A DNA stretch of 64,000 nt from Bacillus sp. B-jedd (GTDB lineage Bacteria > Bacillota > Bacilli > Bacillales > Cytobacillaceae), in the NCBI RefSeq assembly GCF_000821085.1, contig NZ_CCXR01000001.1, positions 827,001 through 891,000 on the forward strand. Reading direction: 5' to 3'. A program made the translations under genes and the position numbers. This document shows positions 1 to 7,154 of this stretch, piece by piece; position 1 is the first letter of the stretch, and each line of letters begins with the position of its first letter. The notes beneath the pieces were generated by a model, which worked only from the letters and a program-made list of their open reading frames with translations, was not told the DNA's origin and ran no database searches.

Positions 1-207
1 ATCCTCCACTACGATTGGCTTTCCCTCGATTGTATATCCACTATCATTCAAGTTTTTTGCAGTTTTAGCAGCGCTGTTTGTATAAGCGTATTCCACCAGC
101 ATCTTCTTTTCCAAAGTTGGGGTTTCGTAGTTCTCAACTAAATCAATGTAATAAGCCATTTTTGTAATTTCGTCTTTTGCCCTCTGGACCGTCATCATAT
201 TCCTCAT
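1..207 (-). CDS. Partial small hypothetical protein of the mobile element
   Basis: The reading frame starts at an ATG (complement of 205-207) behind an AGGAGGG ribosome binding site and runs off the left edge after 69 codons, so the C-terminus is missing. The visible N-terminus reads MRNMMTVQRAKDEITKM and continues as an amphipathic, probably helical segment with no motif I recognise. It points the same way as the next two genes and away from comK. Small standalone genes like this are typical of prophage or integrative-element modules. No function is assigned. Confidence 0.6.
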   Translation of the reverse strand, partial: MRNMMTVQRAKDEITKMAYYIDLVENYETPTLEKKMLVEYAYTNSAAKTAKNLNDSGYTIEGKPIVVED

Positions 208-275
208 AATATCCCTCCTGGTGACTCAATTCGACAGGAGTTAATATTTTCCTTGTGTCCGTTTTATGTCAAAAT

Positions 276-300
276 AAAAATCCCAAGCGATTGGGATTTT
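276..300 (-). terminator. Intrinsic terminator overlapping a stop codon
   Basis: The hairpin pairs AAATCCCAA with TTGGGATTT. On the minus strand it is followed by T residues. It overlaps the stop codon of the 82-residue gene immediately upstream on that strand. Confidence 0.6.
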
Positions 301-547
301 AAAACGGCAGGTTGTCCGTAGGGATGACATCCAGCTGCCTAACTTTATCGGTGATATCTTCAGTGTCTTCTAAAGTAACTCTAAACATTTCCAGTTTGTA
401 TAGTTCTTTCCTTAGCTGACGAAGGAAGTCAAAGGCTACTTCTTCCGGCCTCCTGCCTCGCAATGGAAAGATGCCACTGTTTTCTCCTTTGACCCCTAGA
501 CCTGAGATGTATTCAATTCTGATCAGGACGGATCGATAGTAATCCAT
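299..547 (-). CDS. Hypothetical 82-residue protein of the mobile element
   Basis: This small soluble protein begins MDYYRSVLIRIEYISG and has a long charged helix around residues 36-60. The start ATG is preceded by a weak GGTGAG-like site. I do not recognise a family. It sits between two other small minus-strand genes and ends inside its own terminator, the compact packing expected of a phage or integrative-element module. It is probably expressed with the 115-residue gene upstream, only 17 bp away. Confidence 0.55.
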   Translation of the reverse strand: MDYYRSVLIRIEYISGLGVKGENSGIFPLRGRRPEEVAFDFLRQLRKELYKLEMFRVTLEDTEDITDKVRQLDVIPTDNLPF

Positions 548-564
548 GGTGAGAATCCTTTCTA

Positions 565-912
565 CTAAAACATTTGCTTGATAAATTTTTTATAGAACTT
601 GTCATTCAGCTGGAGCAGGCTGCGGTTTCCGTCTTTAAACTCGATTGCAACCACATGGATGCCTTTTGATTTTGCGGATAGACCAGCTAGCCAGCCGACT
701 GGGCCCAAGATAAGTCCTCCTACAAAAGCCCTTCCTACCGCGCTCACCGCGCTTTTCCGCTTTGTTTCATCTAACAATTCATACTCTTCAACATTGTCAG
801 TATCCAATGGGACTGAGCTGAATACTCCCTTAATAACGCTTAGTGTGCCCGAAAGATTTGTAGTGATTTCACAGCCCTCATATTCACCTGCAATTACTTT
901 GTTTTTTGCCAT
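565..912 (-). CDS. Hypothetical protein with a glycine-zipper-like segment
   Basis: The chosen start is the ATG at 912, behind a GGGGGAAGAG ribosome binding site. A longer frame reaching 990 has no such site. The 115-residue product begins MAKNKVIAGEYEGCEI. It has a beta-rich N-terminal half, then a glycine-rich stretch (about residues 63-80, GRAFVGGLILGPVGWLAG) that could insert in or lie on a membrane, then a basic and aromatic tail. Similar small proteins occur in Bacillus phages, but I cannot name a family. It is transcribed divergently from the ribbon-helix-helix operon across a palindromic operator. Confidence 0.55.
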   Translation of the reverse strand: MAKNKVIAGEYEGCEITTNLSGTLSVIKGVFSSVPLDTDNVEEYELLDETKRKSAVSAVGRAFVGGLILGPVGWLAGLSAKSKGIHVVAIEFKDGNRSLLQLNDKFYKKFIKQMF

Positions 913-971
913 ATTCTCTTCCCCCTTTTTAAACAGCATCATATAACTGAGCATATCATACGAGGAATTAT

Positions 972-1018
972 TTGGTAAGATTCCTTTCAATCATAAACTG
1001 GTATTACCGGTAATACCA
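972..1018. promoter_or_regulatory. Promoter with a perfect 20-bp palindromic operator
   Basis: TGGTATTACCGGTAATACCA (999-1018) is a perfect palindrome in the divergent region between two element genes. A plausible rightward promoter (TTGGTA at 972, TAAACT at 994, 16-bp spacer) places it across the start of transcription, where a repressor would act. The 9-bp half GGTAATACC recurs at about 1243, just before the second gene of the operon. The small DNA-binding-like protein encoded directly downstream is the obvious candidate ligand. That link is inference. Confidence 0.55.
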
Positions 1019-1045
1019 TGTAGTAAGACGGGAAGGAGGGAAGCC

Positions 1046-1249
1046 GTGAGCAAAAACAAGGTGATTAAGCCTGTTTCATTTAATAAGACAAATGAGCAGG
1101 ATATTAAAATGCTAGGCTACTTAGAGGGAAAGAACTTTAGCGGGTACGTAAAGGATCTCATTCAGGCGGATATCCAGCGTCGGGAATCGGCTCTGAAAGT
1201 CGTACAGAGGACCGGGGAGGGCGGTATAAAGATTGTGGTGGGGAGGTAA
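1046..1249 (+). CDS. Small CopG/ribbon-helix-helix-like DNA-binding protein
   Basis: The GTG start lies 6 bp after GGAAGGAGGG. The 67-residue product has a short N-terminal strand (KPVSFNKTNEQD) followed by two predicted helices (residues 20-45), the ribbon-helix-helix layout of plasmid and phage repressors and of relaxosome accessory proteins. Residues 55-67 form a glycine-rich tail. It is the first gene of an operon whose promoter carries a perfect palindrome, so autoregulation is likely. The family assignment rests on pattern and size only. Copy-number control or relaxase assistance are alternatives. Confidence 0.5.
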   Translation: MSKNKVIKPVSFNKTNEQDIKMLGYLEGKNFSGYVKDLIQADIQRRESALKVVQRTGEGGIKIVVGR

Positions 1250-1275
1250 TACCGCCCTCCTCCACCGTCCCCTAC

Positions 1276-1306
1276 TGTTACAAAGTAACACGGTTGACAC
1301 TGTCAA
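1276..1306. promoter_or_regulatory. Two adjacent short inverted repeats upstream of the second element gene
   Basis: TGTTAC-AAA-GTAACA (1276-1290) and TTGACA-C-TGTCAA (1294-1306) are perfect inverted repeats only 3 bp apart in the 90-bp gap before the next gene. The second contains a -35-like TTGACA but no good -10 follows. They look like operator half-sites. Function is unproven. Confidence 0.35.
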
Positions 1307-1339
1307 TTGGCAAGAAAATTTCAAAAGGGAGGCCGAACA

Positions 1340-1621
1340 ATGATAGAAGGGAAGGGGTTAGGCGGAAAGAAAGTGAACCGGGTAAACGTGTCTCTATCCA
1401 ATGCTTGTAATCGAAAACTAAATCAGTTGGCCACAGCTTGCAACATGCGCCCGACCACCTTGGCAGGTCTGCTGGTTGAAAGGTGCCTGGATTCAGCTGA
1501 CGTGATTGCCGACCTGCAGAGGGAGCATTGCCTCCACTCCGCTTATAAAATCATGCCGGTTAAAAGAGGTAGCGAGTTAGTTTACCTTTTGAACGACAAC
1601 CGCAGGGAGGACTTCCGATGA
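1340..1621 (+). CDS. Putative ribbon-helix-helix protein of the mobile element
   Basis: The ATG at 1340 follows AAAGGGAGG at normal spacing and is preferred to an upstream TTG at 1307 that lacks a ribosome binding site. The 93-residue product has VNRVNVSLSNACNRKLNQLA (about residues 12-31) followed by a second helix ending near residue 50. A short beta strand plus two helices is the pattern of a ribbon-helix-helix fold. The C-terminal half is unassigned. Its end overlaps the next gene by ATGA, so the two are co-translated. Confidence 0.5.
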   Translation: MIEGKGLGGKKVNRVNVSLSNACNRKLNQLATACNMRPTTLAGLLVERCLDSADVIADLQREHCLHSAYKIMPVKRGSELVYLLNDNRREDFR

Positions 1622-1863
1622 GCTGGGTAAGCTTTTTGAGTGGTGCACTAGTCACAGCATTTGCCTACGGCTTGTTTATTGGCAGCGAGCAGGTTTCTGA
1701 TCCAGAAGAGGATGAAGATGAATTAGAGGTCAGCGACTATTCCGGAAGGAACGTCACCCTGTCATGCCAGACCTGCCGGAAGTTAAAAAGACACAGGGAA
1801 GTACAGCCAAACCTGTACCAATGCTCAAAGTGTAAGCGCCAAGTGGATTTAAGAATATCATAA
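1618..1863 (+). CDS. Membrane-anchored zinc-ribbon protein
   Basis: The ATG overlaps the preceding stop (ATGA). The 81-residue product has an N-terminal hydrophobic helix (about residues 3-22), an acidic linker (PEEDEDELE, about 30-38) and a C-terminal C-x2-C then C-x2-C motif (CQTCRKLK and CSKC), a zinc-ribbon signature. I do not know its role. It is the last element gene before comK sequence resumes, so it probably lies right at the attachment end. Confidence 0.55.
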   Translation: MSWVSFLSGALVTAFAYGLFIGSEQVSDPEEDEDELEVSDYSGRNVTLSCQTCRKLKRHREVQPNLYQCSKCKRQVDLRIS

Positions 1864-1900
1864 CGATTGACCAAAATACTTATGCACTTCCATAACTTAT
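1864..1900. other. Inferred element-chromosome junction (attachment-site end) inside comK
   Basis: The last element gene stops at 1863, and sequence alignable with ComK begins within the next 30 or so bases (TYEGRKDGT, from 1895). An in-frame TGA lies at 1868. No ComK-like residues can be read upstream of it. The junction therefore falls in this interval. The exact core cannot be fixed without the other end of the element. Listeria phage A118 integrates in comK at roughly this codon position with a very short core. Confidence 0.6.
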
Positions 1901-2299
1901 GAGGGCAGAAAAGACGGCACAAGACAGCTGATTGGCATCACTCATAAAGTTCCCATTGTCATCGACTCCACGAACTTCATCTATTTTTTCCCCACTACAT
2001 CGCCGAACCGGCCTGAATGCATTTGGATTTCCCATGAACATGTCCTGCACCACAGCAAAACAGCAAATGATGATACGTTGGTCACGTTCCAGAACAAGCA
2101 ATCCTTTCCGATCCCAGTTTCTTTCAGTTCGTTCGAAAACCAGCTTCTTAGAACGGCACTGCTAAGAACGAAACTTATGCAGCGCATTGAGCAGATGGAG
2201 AGGAAGTCCTTCTACTTCCTGAATAGGCCGAGACGGCTCGAAGCATCTGAAAGAAAGCCGAACTATGGACATTACATGGATTACAGCAGCAGAGGTTAA
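1871..2299 (+). pseudogene. comK: 3' fragment of comK, separated from its 5' end by an inserted element
   Basis: The frame encodes about 135 residues matching ComK from roughly residue 60 to the C-terminus, recalled from the B. subtilis protein: YEGRKDGT, ITHKVPIVIDSTNFIYFFPT, WISHEHV, VTFQNKQ, then FSSFENQLLRTALLRTK. ComK is the master transcription factor for competence. No start codon or ribosome binding site precedes the fragment, and a TGA closes the frame at 1868. The fragment has no internal stop or frameshift, so it looks like a recent split rather than a decayed gene. The 5' part should lie left of the window beyond the element. Its stop overlaps the stop of the convergent gene. Confidence 0.85.
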
Positions 2300-2679
2300 T
2301 CGCCGCTGTTTATTGGATGGGGCTGATGCCTGCCAAGGAAATAATACTCCATAAGCTCCTGCACTTTATTGCGGATACGCGGATTGAAGTAGTTATGGTA
2401 CTCTTCGTAGCCTTTATAAAGAAACAGGAACATCGTAAAGGCATCATCCCGTTTTGTTTCCATCACTTTTAATTGATTTAGTTTCATATACGATTTCGCC
2501 CCGGCAAGTTCCTTCTGAACGATCTTCATCGTCTCCTCGACCAGTTCCTGATAAGGCTTCCTCAGCTTGAACGGGCTCCTTTCAATTACCGCAAGATCTC
2601 GGTTGAGGACTGTCAGGACCATCGGCAGATAGATGGCCTGCTCCATGATGTCCCGGTCTTTTTCAGGTATCCTCGTCAT
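2296..2679 (-). CDS. yhjD: YhjD-like conserved Bacillus protein
   Basis: The start is the ATG at 2679 (MTRIPEKDRD), behind GGAAGGAG. A longer frame to 2757 lacks a ribosome binding site. The 127-residue, helix-rich protein has a conserved C-terminus (YNYFNPRIRNKVQELMEYYF, with H in place of the first Y). It resembles B. subtilis YhjD, and its position between comK and yhjE matches the B. subtilis order. Function is unknown. It is convergent with the comK fragment, and the two stop codons overlap. Confidence 0.6.
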   Translation of the reverse strand: MTRIPEKDRDIMEQAIYLPMVLTVLNRDLAVIERSPFKLRKPYQELVEETMKIVQKELAGAKSYMKLNQLKVMETKRDDAFTMFLFLYKGYEEYHNYFNPRIRNKVQELMEYYFLGRHQPHPINSGD

Positions 2680-2808
2680 TGCTTCCTGGCTCCTTCCACA
2701 AAATAAATAGGAACAAATGTTCGTATTTATCATACGAAATTCCGGACTTAAAGGCAAGACCGGAATGCATGCTTCCGAATATTTTTAGGATATGCAAGAA
2801 AAGTCGCT

Positions 2809-3082
2809 ATATAGGTTGAACTTAATTATTTCACCATTTAATTTGAAGAGTTGGTTGATGGGAGCTCAGGCATGTAGACTCCTCGAAAATGCTAACGCAT
2901 TTCCTTCGTGTAAAGCCCATTCGAGGAAGTTGGTTGTCCTGCGGGATAGAGCAGCAAGGGGAGACCCCACAGGAGCTTTGCTCCGAGGAGGCTCCACTGA
3001 TGCCCCGCGGAAAGCGAAATGCCCGGAGCGGAAATCAACCACCTTGTTCAAGTTTGATACCAATCTTTATTTCAACCTATAT
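2809..3082. mobile_element. MITE-like element, copy 1
   Basis: The unit is bounded by perfect 12-bp inverted repeats, ATATAGGTTGAA (2809-2820) and TTCAACCTATAT (3071-3082), and encodes no credible protein. A second unit with the same ends and near-identical shoulders lies at 39.5 kb. A copy of the widespread Bacillaceae repeat fills most of it. The structure fits a non-autonomous element moved by a transposase elsewhere. I could not define a clear target-site duplication. It fills the gap between yhjD and the S9 peptidase. Confidence 0.65.
2853..3040 (+). repeat. Bacillaceae GC-rich repeat, nested in MITE copy 1
   Basis: The core reads CCTGCGGGAT...AGCAAGGGGAGACCCC...GAGGAGGCTCCACTG...CCCCGCGGAAAGCGAAATGCC and is framed by GGTTGAT and ATCAACC. 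The same core recurs at 19.9, 36.8, 39.5 and 43.7 kb. Frames across it are open on both strands in places, but they lack start signals and should not be annotated as genes. Confidence 0.8.
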
Positions 3083-3161
3083 TAATAAAAAAATATAGAA
3101 GGAAAAACTATTTCCGGTGTCGAAATAATTTGGGAGCGAATTTTAGGAAGGTGGAAGTGGA

Positions 3162-5159
3162 ATGGGATTTGAAGGAATAAAAGCAGAGCATTTATATGAA
3201 CTAAAGTCAGTTGCGGACCCGCAGCTTTCACCTGATGGCACTGTCTGTGCTTATACGGAGACCGGGATATGCCAGGAAAAAGGCGAGTATTACTCAAATC
3301 TGTACACGGTTTCCACGGATGGCAAGGGAACGCCTGTCCAGTGGACTTTTGGCAAAAAGAAAAACCATTCGCCGCGCTGGTCGCCCGATGGGAAAAAGCT
3401 TGCGTTCGTCTCCAACAGGGATGGGAAAAATCAACTTTATCTCATCGGTGCTAACGGCGGGGAAGCGAGGAAACTGACTGACCTGGCTAAGGGTGCAGGT
3501 ACTCCGCTCTGGTCGCCTGACGGCACGAAGCTTGCTTTCCAGGTAACCGTGAAAGCTGGTAAAAAAGCAACAGACAAAGAGGAAGAAAAGAAGAAGGATG
3601 ACAAGCTGGAGCCGCTGATTGTCGAACAAATGAAGTACAAATCCGATGGGGCAGGCTTCTGGAAAGGTACATACAAACACATCGCAATAGTGGACGCCGG
3701 AACGGGCGAGGTCACCCAATTGACTGATGGTGACAATAACTTTTATCTCCATTGCTGGTCACCGGACGGAAAGACAATCGCAGCTGGAGCGGACTTTACT
3801 AGCGGGGACAAGGACGACTCCTTCCGCCTGGACCTTTGTTTTATCGAAGTTGACACAGGAAAGATTGACAAAGTCGAATCGGAACTTGATTACATCATGG
3901 ATGCATCGTGGTCACCGGATGGCCGGACACTCGCCCTTACCTGCAGGAACAGGGAATTTGAAAATGCGACTCTGGCAAGAGTCTGGCTTTACGATCGGGA
4001 AACAGGCACATTCACTTGTGTGACAGAAGAACTCGACGCCACGGTTGGATCCGCCATGGCCGCCGACTTCCTGCAGGGCGCTTCTGACCCGGGAATTCTT
4101 TGGACCGATGACAGCAAGGGCTTTTATTTCATCGCCAGCGATCTGGGAAATACAGTTGTTTATTACGGGAACACGGACGGAGAGTTGTACCCGGCCCTCC
4201 TTGACAATCAATATGTGTATGGGCTGTCGCTTGACGCCAAAAACCAGCGGGCCGCAGTCGCAATCAGTCGACCGGATGAGCCGGGGGATTTGTATATGCT
4301 CTCAATAACCGATGGAGAATTAACAAGGCTCACTTCGGTCAATGAAGCATTTTTGCAAAATAAAACACTCTCCGTCCCTGAGGCAATCATCTTCGAAGCG
4401 GAGGACGGCACCGAACTGAATGGATGGATTATGCGTCCAGCCGAGTTCAAGGAAGGCGAAAAGTACCCGCTCATTCTTGAAATTCACGGAGGCCCGCACG
4501 CGATGTACGGAAACGCCTATATGAATGAATTCCAAATTCTCGCTTCAAGAGGCTATGCGGTCCTTTATATCAATCCGCGCGGAAGCCAAGGCTACGGGCA
4601 GGAATTCGTCAATGCTGTCCGTTCGGATTACGGCGGCGGGGATTACCGCGACCTGATGAAGGCAGTCGACTATGTGCTTGAAAACTATGACTTCATTGAT
4701 GAGGAAAGGCTTGGGGTCACCGGCGGAAGCTACGGCGGCTTTATGACAAACTGGATTGTCGGCCATACGAACCGCTTCAAGGCCGCTGTCACCCAGCGTT
4801 CCATTTCCAACTGGCTCAGCTTTTACGGAGTGAGTGATATCGGCTACTATTTCACGGAATGGCAAATTGGAGCGGGGCTCGAGGACATTGAGAGGCTTTG
4901 GAAGCATTCGCCGCTTGCTTACGTGGAAAACGTTGAGACACCATTGCTGATCCTGCACAGCGAAAAGGATTACCGCTGTCCGATTGAACAGGCGGAACAG
5001 CTTTTTATTGCTTTGAAACGGCTGAAGAAAGAAACGAAATTCATTCGTTTTCCTGAGGAGAACCATGAACTTTCCAGAAGTGGGAGACCGAATTTAAGGG
5101 TTGACCGCCTCAATTTCATCGCCGATTGGTTCGACAAGTATTTAGGAAATAAAAATTAA
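3162..5159 (+). CDS. yuxL: S9 family prolyl oligopeptidase / acylaminoacyl peptidase
   Basis: The 665-residue cytoplasmic serine peptidase has an N-terminal beta-propeller built on repeated WSPDG motifs (about residues 20-390) and a C-terminal alpha/beta hydrolase domain (about 410-660). The catalytic residues are visible: Ser523 in GGSYGG, Asp603 in SEKDYRCP and His635 in EENHELSRSG. Length and motifs match B. subtilis YuxL (657 residues). Enzymes of this group release N-terminal or acylated residues from short peptides. There is no signal peptide. The ATG follows GGAAGGTGG. It is monocistronic, with a MITE upstream and a terminator downstream. Confidence 0.9.
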   Translation: MGFEGIKAEHLYELKSVADPQLSPDGTVCAYTETGICQEKGEYYSNLYTVSTDGKGTPVQWTFGKKKNHSPRWSPDGKKLAFVSNRDGKNQLYLIGANGGEARKLTDLAKGAGTPLWSPDGTKLAFQVTVKAGKKATDKEEEKKKDDKLEPLIVEQMKYKSDGAGFWKGTYKHIAIVDAGTGEVTQLTDGDNNFYLHCWSPDGKTIAAGADFTSGDKDDSFRLDLCFIEVDTGKIDKVESELDYIMDASWSPDGRTLALTCRNREFENATLARVWLYDRETGTFTCVTEELDATVGSAMAADFLQGASDPGILWTDDSKGFYFIASDLGNTVVYYGNTDGELYPALLDNQYVYGLSLDAKNQRAAVAISRPDEPGDLYMLSITDGELTRLTSVNEAFLQNKTLSVPEAIIFEAEDGTELNGWIMRPAEFKEGEKYPLILEIHGGPHAMYGNAYMNEFQILASRGYAVLYINPRGSQGYGQEFVNAVRSDYGGGDYRDLMKAVDYVLENYDFIDEERLGVTGGSYGGFMTNWIVGHTNRFKAAVTQRSISNWLSFYGVSDIGYYFTEWQIGAGLEDIERLWKHSPLAYVENVETPLLILHSEKDYRCPIEQAEQLFIALKRLKKETKFIRFPEENHELSRSGRPNLRVDRLNFIADWFDKYLGNKN

Positions 5160-5173
5160 ACTGATCATTGCTG

Positions 5174-5198
5174 AAGGCCGCCATTGCGCGGCCTTTTT
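5174..5198 (+). terminator. Intrinsic terminator after the S9 peptidase gene
   Basis: AAGGCCG pairs with CGGCCTT across a short loop and is followed by a T-run. Confidence 0.8.
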
Positions 5199-5279
5199 GC
5201 CGTCAGTCCCCCGAACTTCCACCTTTGTGTTTAGTAAATGGAATTGGAACCATAATGAAGGTATGGAGATTCTACGGGA

Positions 5280-6227
5280 ATGGATGGGATGCATATGAGG
5301 TTTGAAGATAGGCGGAGAAGGAAAAAGCGGAAATGGATGAGTGTATTCGGAGGAGCCGTCCTGTTGGTCGCGGCCCTGGGAGCCTATTCAGCCTTCCAAT
5401 ACAATCAGGGAGTAAGGCAATCCGAGAAGTTGATAGGCGATCAGCCAAAGGCCGAGTATTCGTTCAACGGCCAAAAAGACCAGTATGGCGGGACAAACAT
5501 CCTTTTACTTGGCAGCGATTCACGCGGCGACGAGCATGCAAGGGCCGATACAATTATGATTGCCCACTATCATCAAGGAAGAGGGACATATAAGCTGACT
5601 TCCATCATGAGGGACAGCTATGTGGATATTCCCGGTCATGGCAGGCATAAAATCAATAGTGCGTTTGCGTTTGGCGGACCCGATTTAATGAGGCGAACCA
5701 TTAAGGAGAATTTCGGACTCGACCTTCAATATTATGCAATTGTCAGCTTTGAAGGATTTGTCCAGCTGATTGATGAAGCTTTTCCCGAAGGGGTGGAAAT
5801 TGATGTTGAAAAACCGATGCATGAAAACATCGGGGTCAGCCTCGAACCCGGCCTTCAAAGACTTGATGGCAGGCATCTGCTCGGGTATGTCCGCTTCCGC
5901 CATGATGCCATCGGCGACTTTGGCCGGGTCAAGCGGCAGCAAAAGGTCGTTAAAAAAGTCGCTGGGGATCTGACAAGTTTTGAAAAACTGCCTAAGCTCC
6001 CTAAATTAATAGGTATTGTTGTCCCCTTTATCAATACAAATTTGGAAACAAATGATATGCTTTTTATGGCAAAAGGTTTTATCGGAAAAGACAGGGGAGC
6101 CATTGAAACGCTCCGCATCCCGGTGAATGGCAGCTACAGCGATAGAAGGATTGGCGGGGAAGGAGCCGTTCTGGCCATAGATGTCGAAAAAAACAGGCAG
6201 GCACTTCACCAATTTGTCCAAAATTAG
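5280..6227 (+). CDS. LytR-CpsA-Psr family wall-polymer transferase
   Basis: The 315-residue protein has a short basic cytoplasmic N-terminus, one membrane helix (about residues 18-38) and an extracellular LCP domain (about 68-230). The family signature is present: NILLLGSDSR, then ADTIMI, then SIMRDSYVDIPG, then KINSAFAFGG, with the arginine-rich YVRFRHD motif. LCP enzymes attach teichoic acids or other polyprenyl-linked glycopolymers to peptidoglycan. B. subtilis has three (TagT, TagU, TagV), and I cannot say which is the orthologue. ATGs at 5280, 5289 and 5295 are all possible starts. The first has GGAG 11 bp upstream. Confidence 0.88.
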   Translation: MDGMHMRFEDRRRRKKRKWMSVFGGAVLLVAALGAYSAFQYNQGVRQSEKLIGDQPKAEYSFNGQKDQYGGTNILLLGSDSRGDEHARADTIMIAHYHQGRGTYKLTSIMRDSYVDIPGHGRHKINSAFAFGGPDLMRRTIKENFGLDLQYYAIVSFEGFVQLIDEAFPEGVEIDVEKPMHENIGVSLEPGLQRLDGRHLLGYVRFRHDAIGDFGRVKRQQKVVKKVAGDLTSFEKLPKLPKLIGIVVPFINTNLETNDMLFMAKGFIGKDRGAIETLRIPVNGSYSDRRIGGEGAVLAIDVEKNRQALHQFVQN

Positions 6228-6310
6228 CGAGGAGTAAGGACTTACTCTCCAACTAGTCTTTTAGGAAATTAGAAAATATGTCTCTGTAGATAACTAAAGA
6301 CAAGTTGTTC

Positions 6311-6430
6311 TAATCCAGCTCCAGCGCCTAGCCCCTCGAGGTCATAAGCCATATCCCTCCGGAGGGCAGGCCCGTCCTCCGGGCTCCGTCTTATGCTGGT
6401 CGGGGCTGACCAAGGCGCTTGCGCTCTTTG
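6311..6430. repeat. 120-bp Bacillaceae hairpin repeat, copy 1
   Basis: This segment is almost identical to 42601-42725. It starts TAATCCAGCTCCAGCGCCTA and folds as one long interrupted hairpin: AGCGCC with GGCGCT, AGCCCC with GGGGCT, ATAAG with CTTAT, and CCGGAGG with CCTCCGG near the tip. It occupies the non-coding gap between the LCP gene and yhjE. No gene lies in it. It could be a mobile repeat or a structured RNA. Confidence 0.75.
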
Positions 6431-6524
6431 TACCTTTATTACAGAATGATGTTATTTTGCTTCCTTAAGATTAAAATCGCCCCAAAAAGGATATAAAAAA
6501 AGAAGTTGCAATAAGGAGTTCCAT

Positions 6525-7130
6525 ATGGATGCCGAATTTCTGAAATCACTGTTTACACTTGACAATATTATGGACCTCATTCGGGAGTACAGGTCATTCG
6601 GGCCTATACCGGGGATTATTCTTCCGATGCTTGAAGCTTTCCTGCCGTTTTTGCCGCTGTTTATTTTTGTGATGGCAAATGCGAGCGCATTCGGCCTCTG
6701 GCTCGGCTTTCTATATTCCTGGCTCGGTGCCTGTATTGGTGCCATGCTGGTTTTTACTATTTTCAGACGCTATGGCCAAAGGCGTTTCCTGTCGTTCCTG
6801 CAAAAGCATCCCGCGGTCCGCAGGCTAATGAATTGGGTAGAGCGCCATGGATTTGGGCCGTTGTTTCTCATGCTGTGCTTCCCGTTTACACCATCAGCGG
6901 TTGTCAATATTGTCGCGGGCTTGTCCAAGGTCAGCATTAAGCAGTATATGCTCGCTGTCCTAGCGGGTAAGATGGTAATGATTTTTACCATCAGCTTTAT
7001 CGGCTATGACCTCAGATCGCTTTTTACTCAGCCGATCAGGACGCTGGGCGTAATAGTGCTCATCTTTTTCCTATGGCTTGCCGGCAAACAAATCGAACGG
7101 AGATTGACGATTGCAACAGAAAAACGCTAA
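6525..7130 (+). CDS. yhjE: TVP38/TMEM64 (DedA-like) membrane protein
   Basis: The 201-residue integral membrane protein has about five hydrophobic helices and the family features: a re-entrant-type LPMLEAFLPFLPLF segment, the FRRYGQRRFL loop, and FxxPFTPSAVVNIVAGLS. B. subtilis YhjE, its likely orthologue, also precedes a sip gene. The family is implicated in membrane lipid homeostasis, but the substrate here is unknown. The ATG at 6525 follows AAGGAG. Only 24 bp separate it from the signal peptidase gene, so the two are probably one operon. Confidence 0.85.
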   Translation: MDAEFLKSLFTLDNIMDLIREYRSFGPIPGIILPMLEAFLPFLPLFIFVMANASAFGLWLGFLYSWLGACIGAMLVFTIFRRYGQRRFLSFLQKHPAVRRLMNWVERHGFGPLFLMLCFPFTPSAVVNIVAGLSKVSIKQYMLAVLAGKMVMIFTISFIGYDLRSLFTQPIRTLGVIVLIFFLWLAGKQIERRLTIATEKR

Positions 7131-7154
7131 TGAATTTGTCCGGGGGCGGTACGT

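Noticed and set aside
1880..2187. Minus-strand frames opposite the comK fragment
   Set aside because: The plus strand matches ComK over its whole length, so these are antisense shadows.
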